Assembly (NCBI RefSeq): GCF_003049525.1 | Contig: NZ_PYWL01000001.1 | Span: forward strand, 964,871-1,028,870 | DNA length: 64,000 nt | Source of the DNA: Lysinibacillus fusiformis | GTDB lineage: Bacteria > Bacillota > Bacilli > Bacillales_A > Planococcaceae | Direction: 5' to 3' | Translations under genes and position numbers: made by a program | In this document: piece by piece, positions 1-8,148 of the stretch | Numbering within the stretch: the stretch's first letter is position 1 | How the letters are laid out: each line of letters starts with the position of its first letter | Notes under the pieces: generated by a model | Database searches by the model: none | The model's input: the letters and a program-made list of their open reading frames with translations, nothing else | Told to the model about the DNA's origin: nothing

Positions 1-619
1 TCGGTCCTGTACCAAACACAATATTTGCTACTCCATCAGGTAAACCAACTTCTTCAAAAATTTTACCCATTTCACAAGCCATCATAGGTGTCTCATTTGA
101 TGGTTTCCAAATGAATGTATTACCCGCCACAATAGCAGGGAAAGATTTCCACGTGGCGATCGCAACAGGGAAGTTCCACGGCGTAATAAGCGCTACGACT
201 CCAATTGGTGCCCTTACACTCATTGCAAACTTATTGGCCAATTCAGACGGAGTTGTTTCACCAAACAACCTACGACCCTCTCCTGCCATATAATAGGCCA
301 TATCAATTCCTTCTTGCACTTCTCCTCTTGCTTCTTCAATTACCTTACCCATCTCTTTTGTTAAAACGGTCGCCAAATATTCCTTTTTTTCTTTCATTTT
401 TTGACCGATGGCATATAAAAATTCTGCACGCTTTGGCGCAGGCACAAGTGCCCAGCTCTTTTGTGCTTGTTTGGCTGCTACTACAGCCTCATCTACCTCA
501 TTAGAAGTAGATAGTGGTATGGTAGCAAGTTGCTCACCATTTGCAGGGTTCGTCACTGCTATACTTTGTAAATGTGAATGTGTGCTCCATTTACCACCAA
601 TATAGTTTTTAATCTCCAC
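1..619 (-). CDS. Aldehyde dehydrogenase, N-terminal part (runs off the left edge)
   Basis: NAD(P)-dependent aldehyde dehydrogenase, oxidising an aldehyde to an acid in the cytoplasm. The visible 206 residues cover the N-terminal half of the NAD-binding domain, including TPWNFPVAIATWKS (the PWNFP motif near the nicotinamide) and the following GNTFIWKPS stretch, whose lysine normally holds the NADP/NAD ribose. The catalytic Cys and Glu lie beyond the window. A GTG start is chosen because AGGGGG sits 7 bases upstream; there is no in-frame ATG nearby. The segment with GRRLFGE resembles the succinate- or alpha-ketoglutarate-semialdehyde dehydrogenase branch, but the substrate cannot be fixed. It is divergent from the next gene across a 412-base gap. 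Confidence 0.88.
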   Translation of the reverse strand, partial: MEIKNYIGGKWSTHSHLQSIAVTNPANGEQLATIPLSTSNEVDEAVVAAKQAQKSWALVPAPKRAEFLYAIGQKMKEKKEYLATVLTKEMGKVIEEARGEVQEGIDMAYYMAGEGRRLFGETTPSELANKFAMSVRAPIGVVALITPWNFPVAIATWKSFPAIVAGNTFIWKPSNETPMMACEMGKIFEEVGLPDGVANIVFGTGP

Positions 620-1031
620 TACATACACCCCCTGAAATACTCTATGATGCCTCAGCTATTGTAACCAGTTGTATTCCTCAGGTACAAAATCTATGAATCT
701 TAATAGAATAAAATACTTCAATATTCCGAATTTTCAAGATGTGATATACCCTGTCATACTATGATTATCAGTGACAATTGCCAGAGGCTTTATTTTCACT
801 TAACTGCTTCCCCTCTATTAGAGAATACTCCAAAAGGAGGAATCGCTTAAGGTTATGTATATTCATAACACCCTTAGTTATATGAAAATAAATAATACAC
901 ATTCTAGTTTTTTATATTCGCCATTTTCTATTTAATTCCCTTTTTTTCTAAATTATTTAATTTCTTATTGAAACCAAAGTGTTTTATAATCGTATAGAAT
1001 ATCAATAAATTTACTTTTGGAGGAATCCCTT
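620..1031. other. Intergenic region between divergent genes
   Basis: This gap must hold the promoters of the aldehyde dehydrogenase and of the AIM24 gene. It is AT-rich, and apart from the palindromic site near 847-875 no clear structure was found. An AAAAGGAGG at 832-840 looks like a ribosome site but leads only to a 26-codon frame that is not convincing. Confidence 0.5.
843..877. promoter_or_regulatory. Imperfect palindrome resembling the ArsR-family operator of this window
   Basis: Perfect core GTTATG-N6-CATAAC at 852-869. It shares the 15-mer TATATTCATAACACC (858-872) with the perfect operator-like palindrome at 55912-55949. The left arm only partly matches. It is a plausible second binding site for the regulator encoded at 56400-56720, or a related one. 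Function is inferred. Confidence 0.35.
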
Positions 1032-1832
1032 ATGAATAATCATGAAATTGACTACAAGTTATTTGGTGACGACATGCAATATGTGCAAGTTGAGCTTGAT
1101 CCACAAGAAACAGTTGTGGCGGAAGCAGGCGCTTTAATGATGATGGATGACTCCATCCATATGGAAACTATTTTTGGCGATGGTTCAAAAGGCGGCTCAC
1201 AAAGTGGTCTAATGGGCAAATTATTAGGTGCTGGTAAACGTTTAGTAACAGGTGAAAGCTTATTCATGACGACATTCACAAATGTTGGCTCAGGTAAGAA
1301 GCATGTTTATTTCGCTTCCCCGTACCCAGGTAAGATTATTCCGATGGATTTAAGTCAATTAAACGGGAAAATTATTTGTCAAAAAGATGCGTTCTTAGCT
1401 GCAGCTAAAGGTGTTTCTGTGGGCGTAGAATTCCAGAAAAAAATCGGTGTAGGCTTCTTCGGTGGTGAAGGCTTCATTATGCAAAAGCTTGAAGGCGATG
1501 GTATGGCATTTGTACATGCAGGAGGAGCCATTCATGAAAAAACATTACAGCCTGGGGAAGTTTTACGTGTAGATACAGGATGTTTAGTTGCGATGACTTC
1601 AAATGTAGATTACGATATTGAACTTGTTGGAGGCGTAAAAACTGCATTGTTTGGCGGTGAAGGGATTTTCTTCGCTACATTACGTGGACCAGGAACTGTC
1701 TGGGTGCAATCATTACCATTCAGCCGTTTAGCAAGTCGTGTCTTTGCAGCGGCACCAATTTCACAAGGCGGTGGCGGCCAGTCAAAAGGTGAAGGCGGTA
1801 TTGGTGGTATATTCGATTTATTCAATAGATAA
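1032..1832 (+). CDS. AIM24 / TIGR00266 family protein
   Basis: 266-residue soluble protein of the TIGR00266/AIM24 family, named after a yeast mitochondrial protein but of unknown biochemical role in bacteria. The sequence shows the family's beta-rich, glycine-rich body (for example GVGFFGGEGFIMQKLEGDG and the later FGGEGIFFATLRGPGTVWVQS) and a glycine-rich tail ending GGIFDLFNR. ATG 1032 is preferred over the upstream in-frame TTG at 1017, because GGAGG at 1019-1023 lies 8 bases before the ATG and would overlap the TTG reading. It is monocistronic and closed by a bidirectional terminator. Confidence 0.88.
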   Translation: MNNHEIDYKLFGDDMQYVQVELDPQETVVAEAGALMMMDDSIHMETIFGDGSKGGSQSGLMGKLLGAGKRLVTGESLFMTTFTNVGSGKKHVYFASPYPGKIIPMDLSQLNGKIICQKDAFLAAAKGVSVGVEFQKKIGVGFFGGEGFIMQKLEGDGMAFVHAGGAIHEKTLQPGEVLRVDTGCLVAMTSNVDYDIELVGGVKTALFGGEGIFFATLRGPGTVWVQSLPFSRLASRVFAAAPISQGGGGQSKGEGGIGGIFDLFNR

Positions 1833-1839
1833 AATAAAA

Positions 1840-1872
1840 GGAGCATATCTATCAGTGATATGCTCCGTTTTT
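1840..1872. terminator. Bidirectional intrinsic terminator
   Basis: Ten-base stem GGAGCATATC / GATATGCTCC (1840-1866) with T-rich flanks on both strands, between two convergent genes. Confidence 0.85.
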
Positions 1873-2834
1873 TAATCAATTCGATTTGAAATAGCCTTGC
1901 CCTGTCCATAAGCAGCCAATGCTTTCACATTTAACATGAGCATAGCTGTTCTCGTTTCTAAGGACGCACTACCGATATGCGGCAGTGCCACTACATTCGG
2001 GAGTGTCAACAATGGATGATCCATAGCAACAGGCTCATGTTCAAAGACATCCAGCCCTGCTGCCCATAACTTGCCACTTTTCAGGACATCGTATAGAGCT
2101 GCCTCATCAATAATTCCACCGCGAGAAGCATTTATTAAGACAGCATCCTCTTTCATTAACGCTAATTCATGTGCGCCAATGAGACCCTCAGTATCACTAT
2201 TATAAGGTGTCATAATTACAACAAAATCAGATTGTTGTAAGAGGTCCTCTAATGATACATAGCGAAAGCCATACATCTCTTCCGCCTCATGTCGACGTCT
2301 TCGGTTATTATATAAAATTTTCATATCAAAACCTTTTGCTCGTCTAGCAACAGCCTGACCAATTCGGCCCATCCCTATTATTCCAATCGTCGCCCCTGAT
2401 ACGTCTTTACCAACCAGCTGCATCGGGTACCAGCTTTTCCATTTTCCCTCTCGTAAATATCTCTCACTTTCCGGAATTCTACGAGCCGTTGCAAGCAGTA
2501 AGCCAAATACTAAATCAGCCGTTGTATTCGTTAAGACACCAGGCGTATTTGTCGCCATAATACCTCTTTTTCGTAAAGCCTTCACATCAATATTGTTAAA
2601 ACCAACTGCTAAATTTGTTACTAGCTTTAGGTTTGGTGCTTGCGAAAGTAATTCCTCATCCACTTGATCTGCAATTGTTACCCACAACACTTCACAATCA
2701 GCGACAAATGCAAGTAGTTTATCGCGAGGGATGACAATCTCCGCCTCTTCCCACTGAGAAACTTCATAAAACTCTTTTAATGGCTCAACAATATGTGCAG
2801 GAAACTTACGTGTAATAAATAATTTCTTTTTCAT
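1872..2834 (-). CDS. D-isomer-specific 2-hydroxyacid dehydrogenase (glyoxylate/hydroxypyruvate reductase type)
   Basis: 320-residue NAD(P)-dependent dehydrogenase that reduces 2-keto acids such as glyoxylate or hydroxypyruvate, or runs in reverse. The Rossmann motif GMGRIG is at about 154-159, the catalytic Arg in NASRGG near 237, the Glu in the FEHEP segment, and the His in PHIGSAS near 285. The run of arginines (NNRRRRHEAE) after the nucleotide-binding strand suggests a preference for NADPH. The length is normal for the family. The start has GAGGTG 8 bases upstream. It stands alone, so the pathway is unknown; glyoxylate/gluconate 2-dehydrogenase naming is possible. Confidence 0.87.
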   Translation of the reverse strand: MKKKLFITRKFPAHIVEPLKEFYEVSQWEEAEIVIPRDKLLAFVADCEVLWVTIADQVDEELLSQAPNLKLVTNLAVGFNNIDVKALRKRGIMATNTPGVLTNTTADLVFGLLLATARRIPESERYLREGKWKSWYPMQLVGKDVSGATIGIIGMGRIGQAVARRAKGFDMKILYNNRRRRHEAEEMYGFRYVSLEDLLQQSDFVVIMTPYNSDTEGLIGAHELALMKEDAVLINASRGGIIDEAALYDVLKSGKLWAAGLDVFEHEPVAMDHPLLTLPNVVALPHIGSASLETRTAMLMLNVKALAAYGQGKAISNRID

Positions 2835-3010
2835 GTTCCAAACACCTCTCTACTCATTTCCCTAATTCGCCTATAGCGTAACACTTAAGGGAAGCATTTT
2901 CTAGAGGTTTCTAGTTTGCAACCTTCTATAATAATCGCTAATTTCCCTTTTCATCAGCCTAAAGACTTTGTTTATCCGTGAAATCAATCATTTTATCCAC
3001 TTTGTAAGCA

Positions 3011-3043
3011 TAAAAAAACTATGCATAAGCTGTATGCATAGTT
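3011..3043 (-). terminator. Intrinsic terminator of the HemAT gene
   Basis: Stem AACTATGCATA / TATGCATAGTT (3017-3043), followed on the minus strand by a seven-T run. Confidence 0.85.
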
Positions 3044-3052
3044 ACATCTCAT

Positions 3053-4345
3053 TTAAAATTCTCTGATGGTCGTATTCAAACGATTGGCAACTCTCTCTAA
3101 TTCATCAGAGGATTCACCTATCGTCTCAATAATATTTGCTAAATCTGATATTTGCTTCCCTACGTTTTGGAAATTTGAAATGGAATCCTCTACGGAGGTA
3201 GATATTGCATCAAATGCCTTTAAGGACTCGGCATTCTGTTTGATACTATTATTTACGAGCTCTTGTATATCCTGTATAGCTTGAACTACTTGTGTGGTAA
3301 TTCCATTAGACATCTGAATTAAATCAGCAATCTGCTCAACTGAACTTTTCGTCTGATCCGCAAGCTTACGTACTTCATTGGCAACAACCGCAAAACCTTT
3401 GCCATGCTCCCCAGCACGCGCCGCCTCAATTGCCGAGTTTAATGCCAATAAGTTTGTTTGACCCGAAATACTTTTAACCATTTCAACCACTGCATTGATT
3501 TTTGAAGAGGATTCATCCAGCTGCTCCACCATATTTGCCATTTCAAATGTCTTATGATGAATTTTCCCTGTTTGTTCATTAATAGAAACAATTTTGGCAT
3601 AGCCTTCACTTGAAACCTTTTGCATCGATTCTGCCTCATGAATGCTATCCTTCAATGAATCGTTCACCTTTTGGGCACTATTAACAAGCTCTGTCACTGT
3701 ATCCGATGTATTTTGTGATTGAGCCTCTATGTGAGTAGAAATCCCACCAATTACATCCTTGACATGCTCTCGAACGTTATTGCGCTGTTCCTCAATCAAT
3801 GTATTTGCATAGTTATCGTATTCCTCTAAAACAATTTGCTGTTCAAAATTACATATTTTACTGATGGCATCGCAAAATTTTTCTTCCTCCCCCTTAGATA
3901 AACGAAGTTCAAAAATTATCTTACGTAAAGATTTTTCAAGAATTTGAAAGGCTGCTAAATACCACTTCGGATATAAGTTAATTTTCACATGCATTTTTGC
4001 CACACGTCTACGCTTTTCAAGGAAAGCTTCATCTATTCTCCCCTCAAACATTTCAATAATATGATGGCGTAATGTTTGACGTAGGCGCTCACTGGAACTA
4101 TGCCTTTGAATAACCTCACGTAATGCTGGCACACTTTCAATTGCATGATAAAATGCCGCAACAACCTCCACAACGTTTCTTTCCACATATGGCTTTAAAC
4201 TATTAATTAATTGAAGATCATATACGCTTAATTCCACAAGATTCAATTGCAATAAACGATCAGGATTTTTAATAAAAATGCCTATATTAGCTTCATTACT
4301 TATTTCAATTGTATTTTTCTTAGATCTACTTACAATTTGAAACAT
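3053..4345 (-). CDS. hemAT: HemAT-type soluble globin-coupled chemoreceptor
   Basis: Cytoplasmic haem oxygen sensor that signals to the chemotaxis kinase CheA. The N-terminal protoglobin domain (about 30-180) keeps the residues known for Bacillus HemAT: the proximal His in AKMHVKINLYPKW (His119 from this ATG), the distal Tyr in AAFYH (Tyr66) and Thr in RQTLRHH (Thr91), with the same spacing. The C-terminal half is a methyl-accepting signalling coiled coil with the conserved hairpin tip containing LLALNSAIEAARAGEHGKGF. There are no transmembrane segments. The length (430) matches HemAT. ATG 4345 is chosen because GAGGTG overlaps the in-frame GTG 9 bases upstream and serves as its ribosome site. 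It is monocistronic. Confidence 0.93.
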   Translation of the reverse strand: MFQIVSRSKKNTIEISNEANIGIFIKNPDRLLQLNLVELSVYDLQLINSLKPYVERNVVEVVAAFYHAIESVPALREVIQRHSSSERLRQTLRHHIIEMFEGRIDEAFLEKRRRVAKMHVKINLYPKWYLAAFQILEKSLRKIIFELRLSKGEEEKFCDAISKICNFEQQIVLEEYDNYANTLIEEQRNNVREHVKDVIGGISTHIEAQSQNTSDTVTELVNSAQKVNDSLKDSIHEAESMQKVSSEGYAKIVSINEQTGKIHHKTFEMANMVEQLDESSSKINAVVEMVKSISGQTNLLALNSAIEAARAGEHGKGFAVVANEVRKLADQTKSSVEQIADLIQMSNGITTQVVQAIQDIQELVNNSIKQNAESLKAFDAISTSVEDSISNFQNVGKQISDLANIIETIGESSDELERVANRLNTTIREF

Positions 4346-4590
4346 TTTATCCACCTCATATTATAATCATATACCGAGCTAAGTCTATTATCCTACATGC
4401 TATTAAAAAACAACAAATAAGTAGATACTTTATGTATCAATTATAATCTCAAACCTACCAAATGAACAATATATGGGTAAATGTTGTCTGTATTTATTAA
4501 ATACAATAACACATTTACTCTAAAACAAATACTATATACCTAATTTTATTCATTTTATTTGAAAGATGGATTGAAAAACCAATAAATTTA

Positions 4591-4630
4591 AGGCAAAAAA
4601 GCCACCGCTTCTTGTGAAAGAAGAGTGACT
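4591..4630 (-). terminator. Intrinsic terminator of uppP
   Basis: Stem around AGTCACTCTTCTT / AAGAAGCGGTGGCT with a TTTTTT tail on the minus strand. Confidence 0.8.
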
Positions 4631-4636
4631 TTTTGT

Positions 4637-5470
4637 TTACATGAAAATAATTACGCAAAGAACTGCTGCTAAAACTAAACGATAAATTGCGAAAGGCATT
4701 AATTTCACTTTTGAAATAAGTGCTAAGAAAAACTTGATTGATAGTAACGCAAAGATAAATGAACTAATAAATCCGACAGCGTAGAATCCGAAATAATCCA
4801 TTGATAATGTGTCCCAGTTCTTCAAAACAGATACTAAACTAGCTCCTGCCATGATAGGTACCGCCATAATGAATGTAAAATCGGCTGCCACACGGTGACT
4901 CATACCGAATAATACCCCACCAGAAATAGTCGCACCTGATCGTGAAAATCCTGGCCATAAAGATAAACATTGAACTAGCCCAACCTTAAAGGCTAAACCA
5001 TATGAAATCTTATCTAAAGAATCTACTTTTGGTTTTCTTGGTGCCAATTTATCGGCTGCAATCATTAGGATAGCCCCTGCTACTAGTGCATAAACAACGT
5101 GCTCTACTTTAAATAGATGATCGTCAATAAAATCCTTAAATGCAAACCCTAAGACAACTGCTGGTAGCATACCGACAATAACATGCAATAAGTTAAAACG
5201 TCTATTAATGGACTGAGACTGACCATCAATTTTGTATAAGCCAACTAGGCTTAACATACGCTTCCACATCACCACGATAACAGCTAAAATGGAGCCCAAT
5301 TGAACGACAATTTTAAATGTATTGGCAGGATATTTACCTAAAAACTCCTCTGTTTTTAACCACATATCGTCAACAATAATCATATGGCCAGTTGAAGATA
5401 CTGGGGCAAATTCTGTCATACCTTCAACAAAGCCTAAAATCAGTGCTTTTAATAACTCTATAATTTCCAC
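4637..5470 (-). CDS. uppP: Undecaprenyl-diphosphatase (bacitracin resistance)
   Basis: Integral membrane phosphatase that converts undecaprenyl diphosphate to the monophosphate carrier used for peptidoglycan and other wall polymers. The 277 residues carry both UppP signatures: EGMTEFAPVSSTGHM near the N-terminus and PGFSRSGATISGG near 170-185, with about seven hydrophobic segments. GTG 5470 is the likely start, since AAGGTGACAAG lies immediately upstream. Overproduction of this family is known to raise bacitracin tolerance, which may matter because a Bce-type module lies at 43.8-48.2 kb. It is flanked by its own terminator. Confidence 0.95.
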   Translation of the reverse strand: MEIIELLKALILGFVEGMTEFAPVSSTGHMIIVDDMWLKTEEFLGKYPANTFKIVVQLGSILAVIVVMWKRMLSLVGLYKIDGQSQSINRRFNLLHVIVGMLPAVVLGFAFKDFIDDHLFKVEHVVYALVAGAILMIAADKLAPRKPKVDSLDKISYGLAFKVGLVQCLSLWPGFSRSGATISGGVLFGMSHRVAADFTFIMAVPIMAGASLVSVLKNWDTLSMDYFGFYAVGFISSFIFALLSIKFFLALISKVKLMPFAIYRLVLAAVLCVIIFM

Positions 5471-5573
5471 CTTGTCACCTTACCTTTATTAATCAAATAC
5501 TCACTTATTATAAATTACTCCATTTTCATATACTACTGCTATTTCACCTATAAGTCACCCACAGCTGTAGCCA

Positions 5574-6653
5574 TTAACGAAATTTCATATCCACTATCCA
5601 AAGCTCTGACCTACTACCGATTCTCATTGGCGGACCCCAGAAGCCATAGCCTGATGAAACAAGTGTATGCATTTGGTCTTTCAACTTATAACCATAATCC
5701 AGTTCAAACACTCGAGCGGTAATATACTGATTTGGCCACAGTTGACCTTTATGCGTATGACCTGACATGTGTAAGTCCACCCCCAGTTTCGAAGGAGTTA
5801 ACAAATCGTCAGGCGTATGATTCATTACGAGCCATGGTAAGCTTTCGGAAGACTTTAACTCTGCTAGTGACTTTCTATCTTTATTCGTCCTGTCCTCTTG
5901 CCCTGTTAATATAAACGCATCATCTATACGAATTGTTTCATCAAGTAGTATATTTACATTGGCATTTTTCATTTCTTTTATAAATTCAGGAATCTTTTTA
6001 CCATAATATTCGTGATTCCCCAATATACCATAAGTTCCATATGTAGATGTTAACTGTTTCATGACATCTGCCATTTCCCCTTGAACAAACCATTTTGGAT
6101 CATCATCGACAATATCTCCAGCTAGCAACACAATATCCGGCTGTGCTTCATTCGATAAGTCAACAAAACGTTGTAAATGCCTTTTATGCGATAAAACACC
6201 TAAATGAAAATCAGATGCCACAACAGCTCTCAATGACTTCAGTTCACTATCCTTCTTATCAACAGTTATTTCTAAATGACGAACGACTGGAGAATAGGCT
6301 AAATAAGAGCCGATAATACTTAGCATAAATAATACAGCAATTGCTATACTACCAATTATTTGTACATTTTTAAAGGGTGTTAGCCAAATAATCAATTGTG
6401 CTGCTAAACATAGCAATAAACCGTATTCAAAAATAAACATCCAGTAATTACTAATAACTGAAAAGAATCGTAAGGACTCATGCAATCTTCCAATAATAAT
6501 ACTGAAAGCGACAAGATACAGTACTAACCAAAATAAGATTGGGTAACGGAACCATCCCATAGCCCCTAGCCACTGCTTTACTCCCCACCCCAAATAGAAA
6601 GTCAACGCACTATAAATACTAATTAAAAGTATACCTCCAATTACTTTTGGCAT
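5574..6653 (-). CDS. Membrane-anchored metallophosphoesterase
   Basis: 359 residues with four or so N-terminal transmembrane helices (about 1-125) followed by a calcineurin-like phosphoesterase domain. The metal-binding motifs appear in order: DFHLG, GDIVDD, GNHEYY, NHTPDD and SGHTHKGQ. The architecture matches YkuE/YpbG-like enzymes, some of which act on lipids or wall precursors; the substrate here is unknown. The start has GAGG upstream. It lies upstream of uppP on the same strand, about 100 bases apart, with no clear terminator between them, so cotranscription is possible. Confidence 0.88.
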   Translation of the reverse strand: MPKVIGGILLISIYSALTFYLGWGVKQWLGAMGWFRYPILFWLVLYLVAFSIIIGRLHESLRFFSVISNYWMFIFEYGLLLCLAAQLIIWLTPFKNVQIIGSIAIAVLFMLSIIGSYLAYSPVVRHLEITVDKKDSELKSLRAVVASDFHLGVLSHKRHLQRFVDLSNEAQPDIVLLAGDIVDDDPKWFVQGEMADVMKQLTSTYGTYGILGNHEYYGKKIPEFIKEMKNANVNILLDETIRIDDAFILTGQEDRTNKDRKSLAELKSSESLPWLVMNHTPDDLLTPSKLGVDLHMSGHTHKGQLWPNQYITARVFELDYGYKLKDQMHTLVSSGYGFWGPPMRIGSRSELWIVDMKFR

Positions 6654-6958
6654 ATCTTCGTCCTCTACTTTCCTATATATTTAGTTGATTATATCATTTA
6701 TATGTAACAGTCATATGGGATGAAATACTTGAATAATCTTCTAAAGAAAATAGGAACTAAATGCTTTAACCCTACATTGTAAGCATAGCTCATTATTTCG
6801 TATCATTCTTTTGTTTTACATGACATTTCACTGGACATAAATGACAATTTCGTCATTTTAGTATAAAAAGCTACTATTATTTTCACAAATATTCCAGTAA
6901 CATAATAGGCGATAGAGAAGATTTACGTATTTACGAGCAAAAAGGGGTGCTAGTTCAA
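6654..6958. other. Intergenic promoter region
   Basis: 305-base AT-rich gap between divergent genes. The only notable element is the small palindrome at 6839-6858; the rest shows nothing recognisable. Confidence 0.5.
6839..6858. promoter_or_regulatory. Palindrome upstream of the acyl-CoA dehydrogenase
   Basis: AAATGAC-N6-GTCATTT. Its position about 100 bases before the gene and its resemblance to ATGA/TCAT fatty-acid regulator boxes make it a candidate FadR-type operator. This is inference only. Confidence 0.3.
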
Positions 6959-8107
6959 ATGACACGTTATAAATTTGAAACAACAGAGCATGAGTTATTT
7001 CGTAAAACCTTTCGTAAGTTTTTAGCAGAAGAAGCCGAGCCACATTATGCGCAATGGGAAAAAGATCATCTTATCCCGCTTACATTTTGGCGAAGACTTG
7101 GTGATATGGGCTATCTTTGCCCTCAAGTAGAAGAGCAATATGGTGGACTAGGTCTTGATTTTAGTTTTGGTGTTATTATTCAAGAAGAGCTTGAGCGTAT
7201 AGGCTCAAGTCTTATTGGGATCGGCCTGCATAATGATATTGTCGTACCTTATATTGAATCCTTCGGTACACATGAACAAAAATCACGGTGGCTGCCAAAA
7301 TGTATTTCAGGCGACTATCTTACAGCGATCGCCATGACTGAGCCAGGTACAGGTTCAGACTTAGCAAATATTCAAACAACAGCTATTCGTGATGGAGACC
7401 ATTATATTGTAAATGGCCAAAAGACCTTTATTACAAACGGAATTCATACCAACTTAGCGGTTGTCGCCGTGAAAACAAATCCATCCACTGAAAAAAAACA
7501 CCAAGGTATTAGTCTACTTGTTATTGAAGAAGGTACACAAGGCTTTACAAAAGGGAGAAAGCTGGAAAAAGTCGGTATGCATGCTCAAGATACAGCTGAG
7601 CTATTTTTTGAAGATTGCCGAGTGCCAGTACAAAACCTACTTGGTGAAGAAGGTAAGGGCTTTGTTTATATGATGGAAAAACTTCAACAAGAGCGGTTAG
7701 CTGTGGCAATTGCAGCACAAACAGCAACTGAGGATATGCTTGCCTTAACACTAAACTATGTAAAATCACGCCAAGCATTTGGCAAGTCCATTGGAGACTT
7801 TCAAAATACACAATTTAAAATAGCTGAAATGGCTACTAAAATGGAGATCGGTAAATCATTTCTGGAATCATTGATTGAAGAGCATCTCGCAGGAAAAGAT
7901 GTGGTAACGAAAGTATCCATGGCAAAATACTGGATAACTGAAAATGCCCGTGAGATAGCCACGCAATGCATGCAGCTTCATGGTGGCTATGGCTATATGG
8001 AGGAATATAAGATTGCACGAAGGTACAGAGACATTCCTGTTATGTCCATCTATGCAGGCACGAATGAAGTCATGAAAGTAATTATCGCGAAGAACTTAGG
8101 CTTATAA
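6959..8107 (+). CDS. Acyl-CoA dehydrogenase (LCAD-like)
   Basis: FAD-dependent acyl-CoA dehydrogenase for the first step of beta-oxidation or a related branched-chain pathway. The 382 residues show AMTEPGTGSD (flavin/substrate motif), FITNG, and the C-terminal QLHGGYGYMEEY and YAGTNEVMK. The usual catalytic Glu of the medium/short-chain enzymes (YEGT) is Ala here, but the alternative base used by long-chain and isovaleryl-CoA dehydrogenases is present in QQERLAVA (about Glu245), so the enzyme should be active and of that type. ATG 6959 with AAAGGGG upstream is preferred to the GTG at 6947. It is a single-gene unit with a terminator. Confidence 0.9.
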   Translation: MTRYKFETTEHELFRKTFRKFLAEEAEPHYAQWEKDHLIPLTFWRRLGDMGYLCPQVEEQYGGLGLDFSFGVIIQEELERIGSSLIGIGLHNDIVVPYIESFGTHEQKSRWLPKCISGDYLTAIAMTEPGTGSDLANIQTTAIRDGDHYIVNGQKTFITNGIHTNLAVVAVKTNPSTEKKHQGISLLVIEEGTQGFTKGRKLEKVGMHAQDTAELFFEDCRVPVQNLLGEEGKGFVYMMEKLQQERLAVAIAAQTATEDMLALTLNYVKSRQAFGKSIGDFQNTQFKIAEMATKMEIGKSFLESLIEEHLAGKDVVTKVSMAKYWITENAREIATQCMQLHGGYGYMEEYKIARRYRDIPVMSIYAGTNEVMKVIIAKNLGL

Positions 8108-8112
8108 TGAAA

Positions 8113-8146
8113 AAAAGATGGTGGCAATCCTCTGCCACCATCTTTT
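8113..8146. terminator. Bidirectional intrinsic terminator
   Basis: Fourteen-base stem AAAAGATGGTGGCA / TGCCACCATCTTTT between convergent genes. Confidence 0.9.
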
Positions 8147-8148
8147 CC

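Noticed and set aside
854..935. 26-codon frame after AAAAGGAGG at 832-840
   Set aside because: Spacing of about 14 bases is poor, the frame overlaps the palindromic site and its composition looks random.
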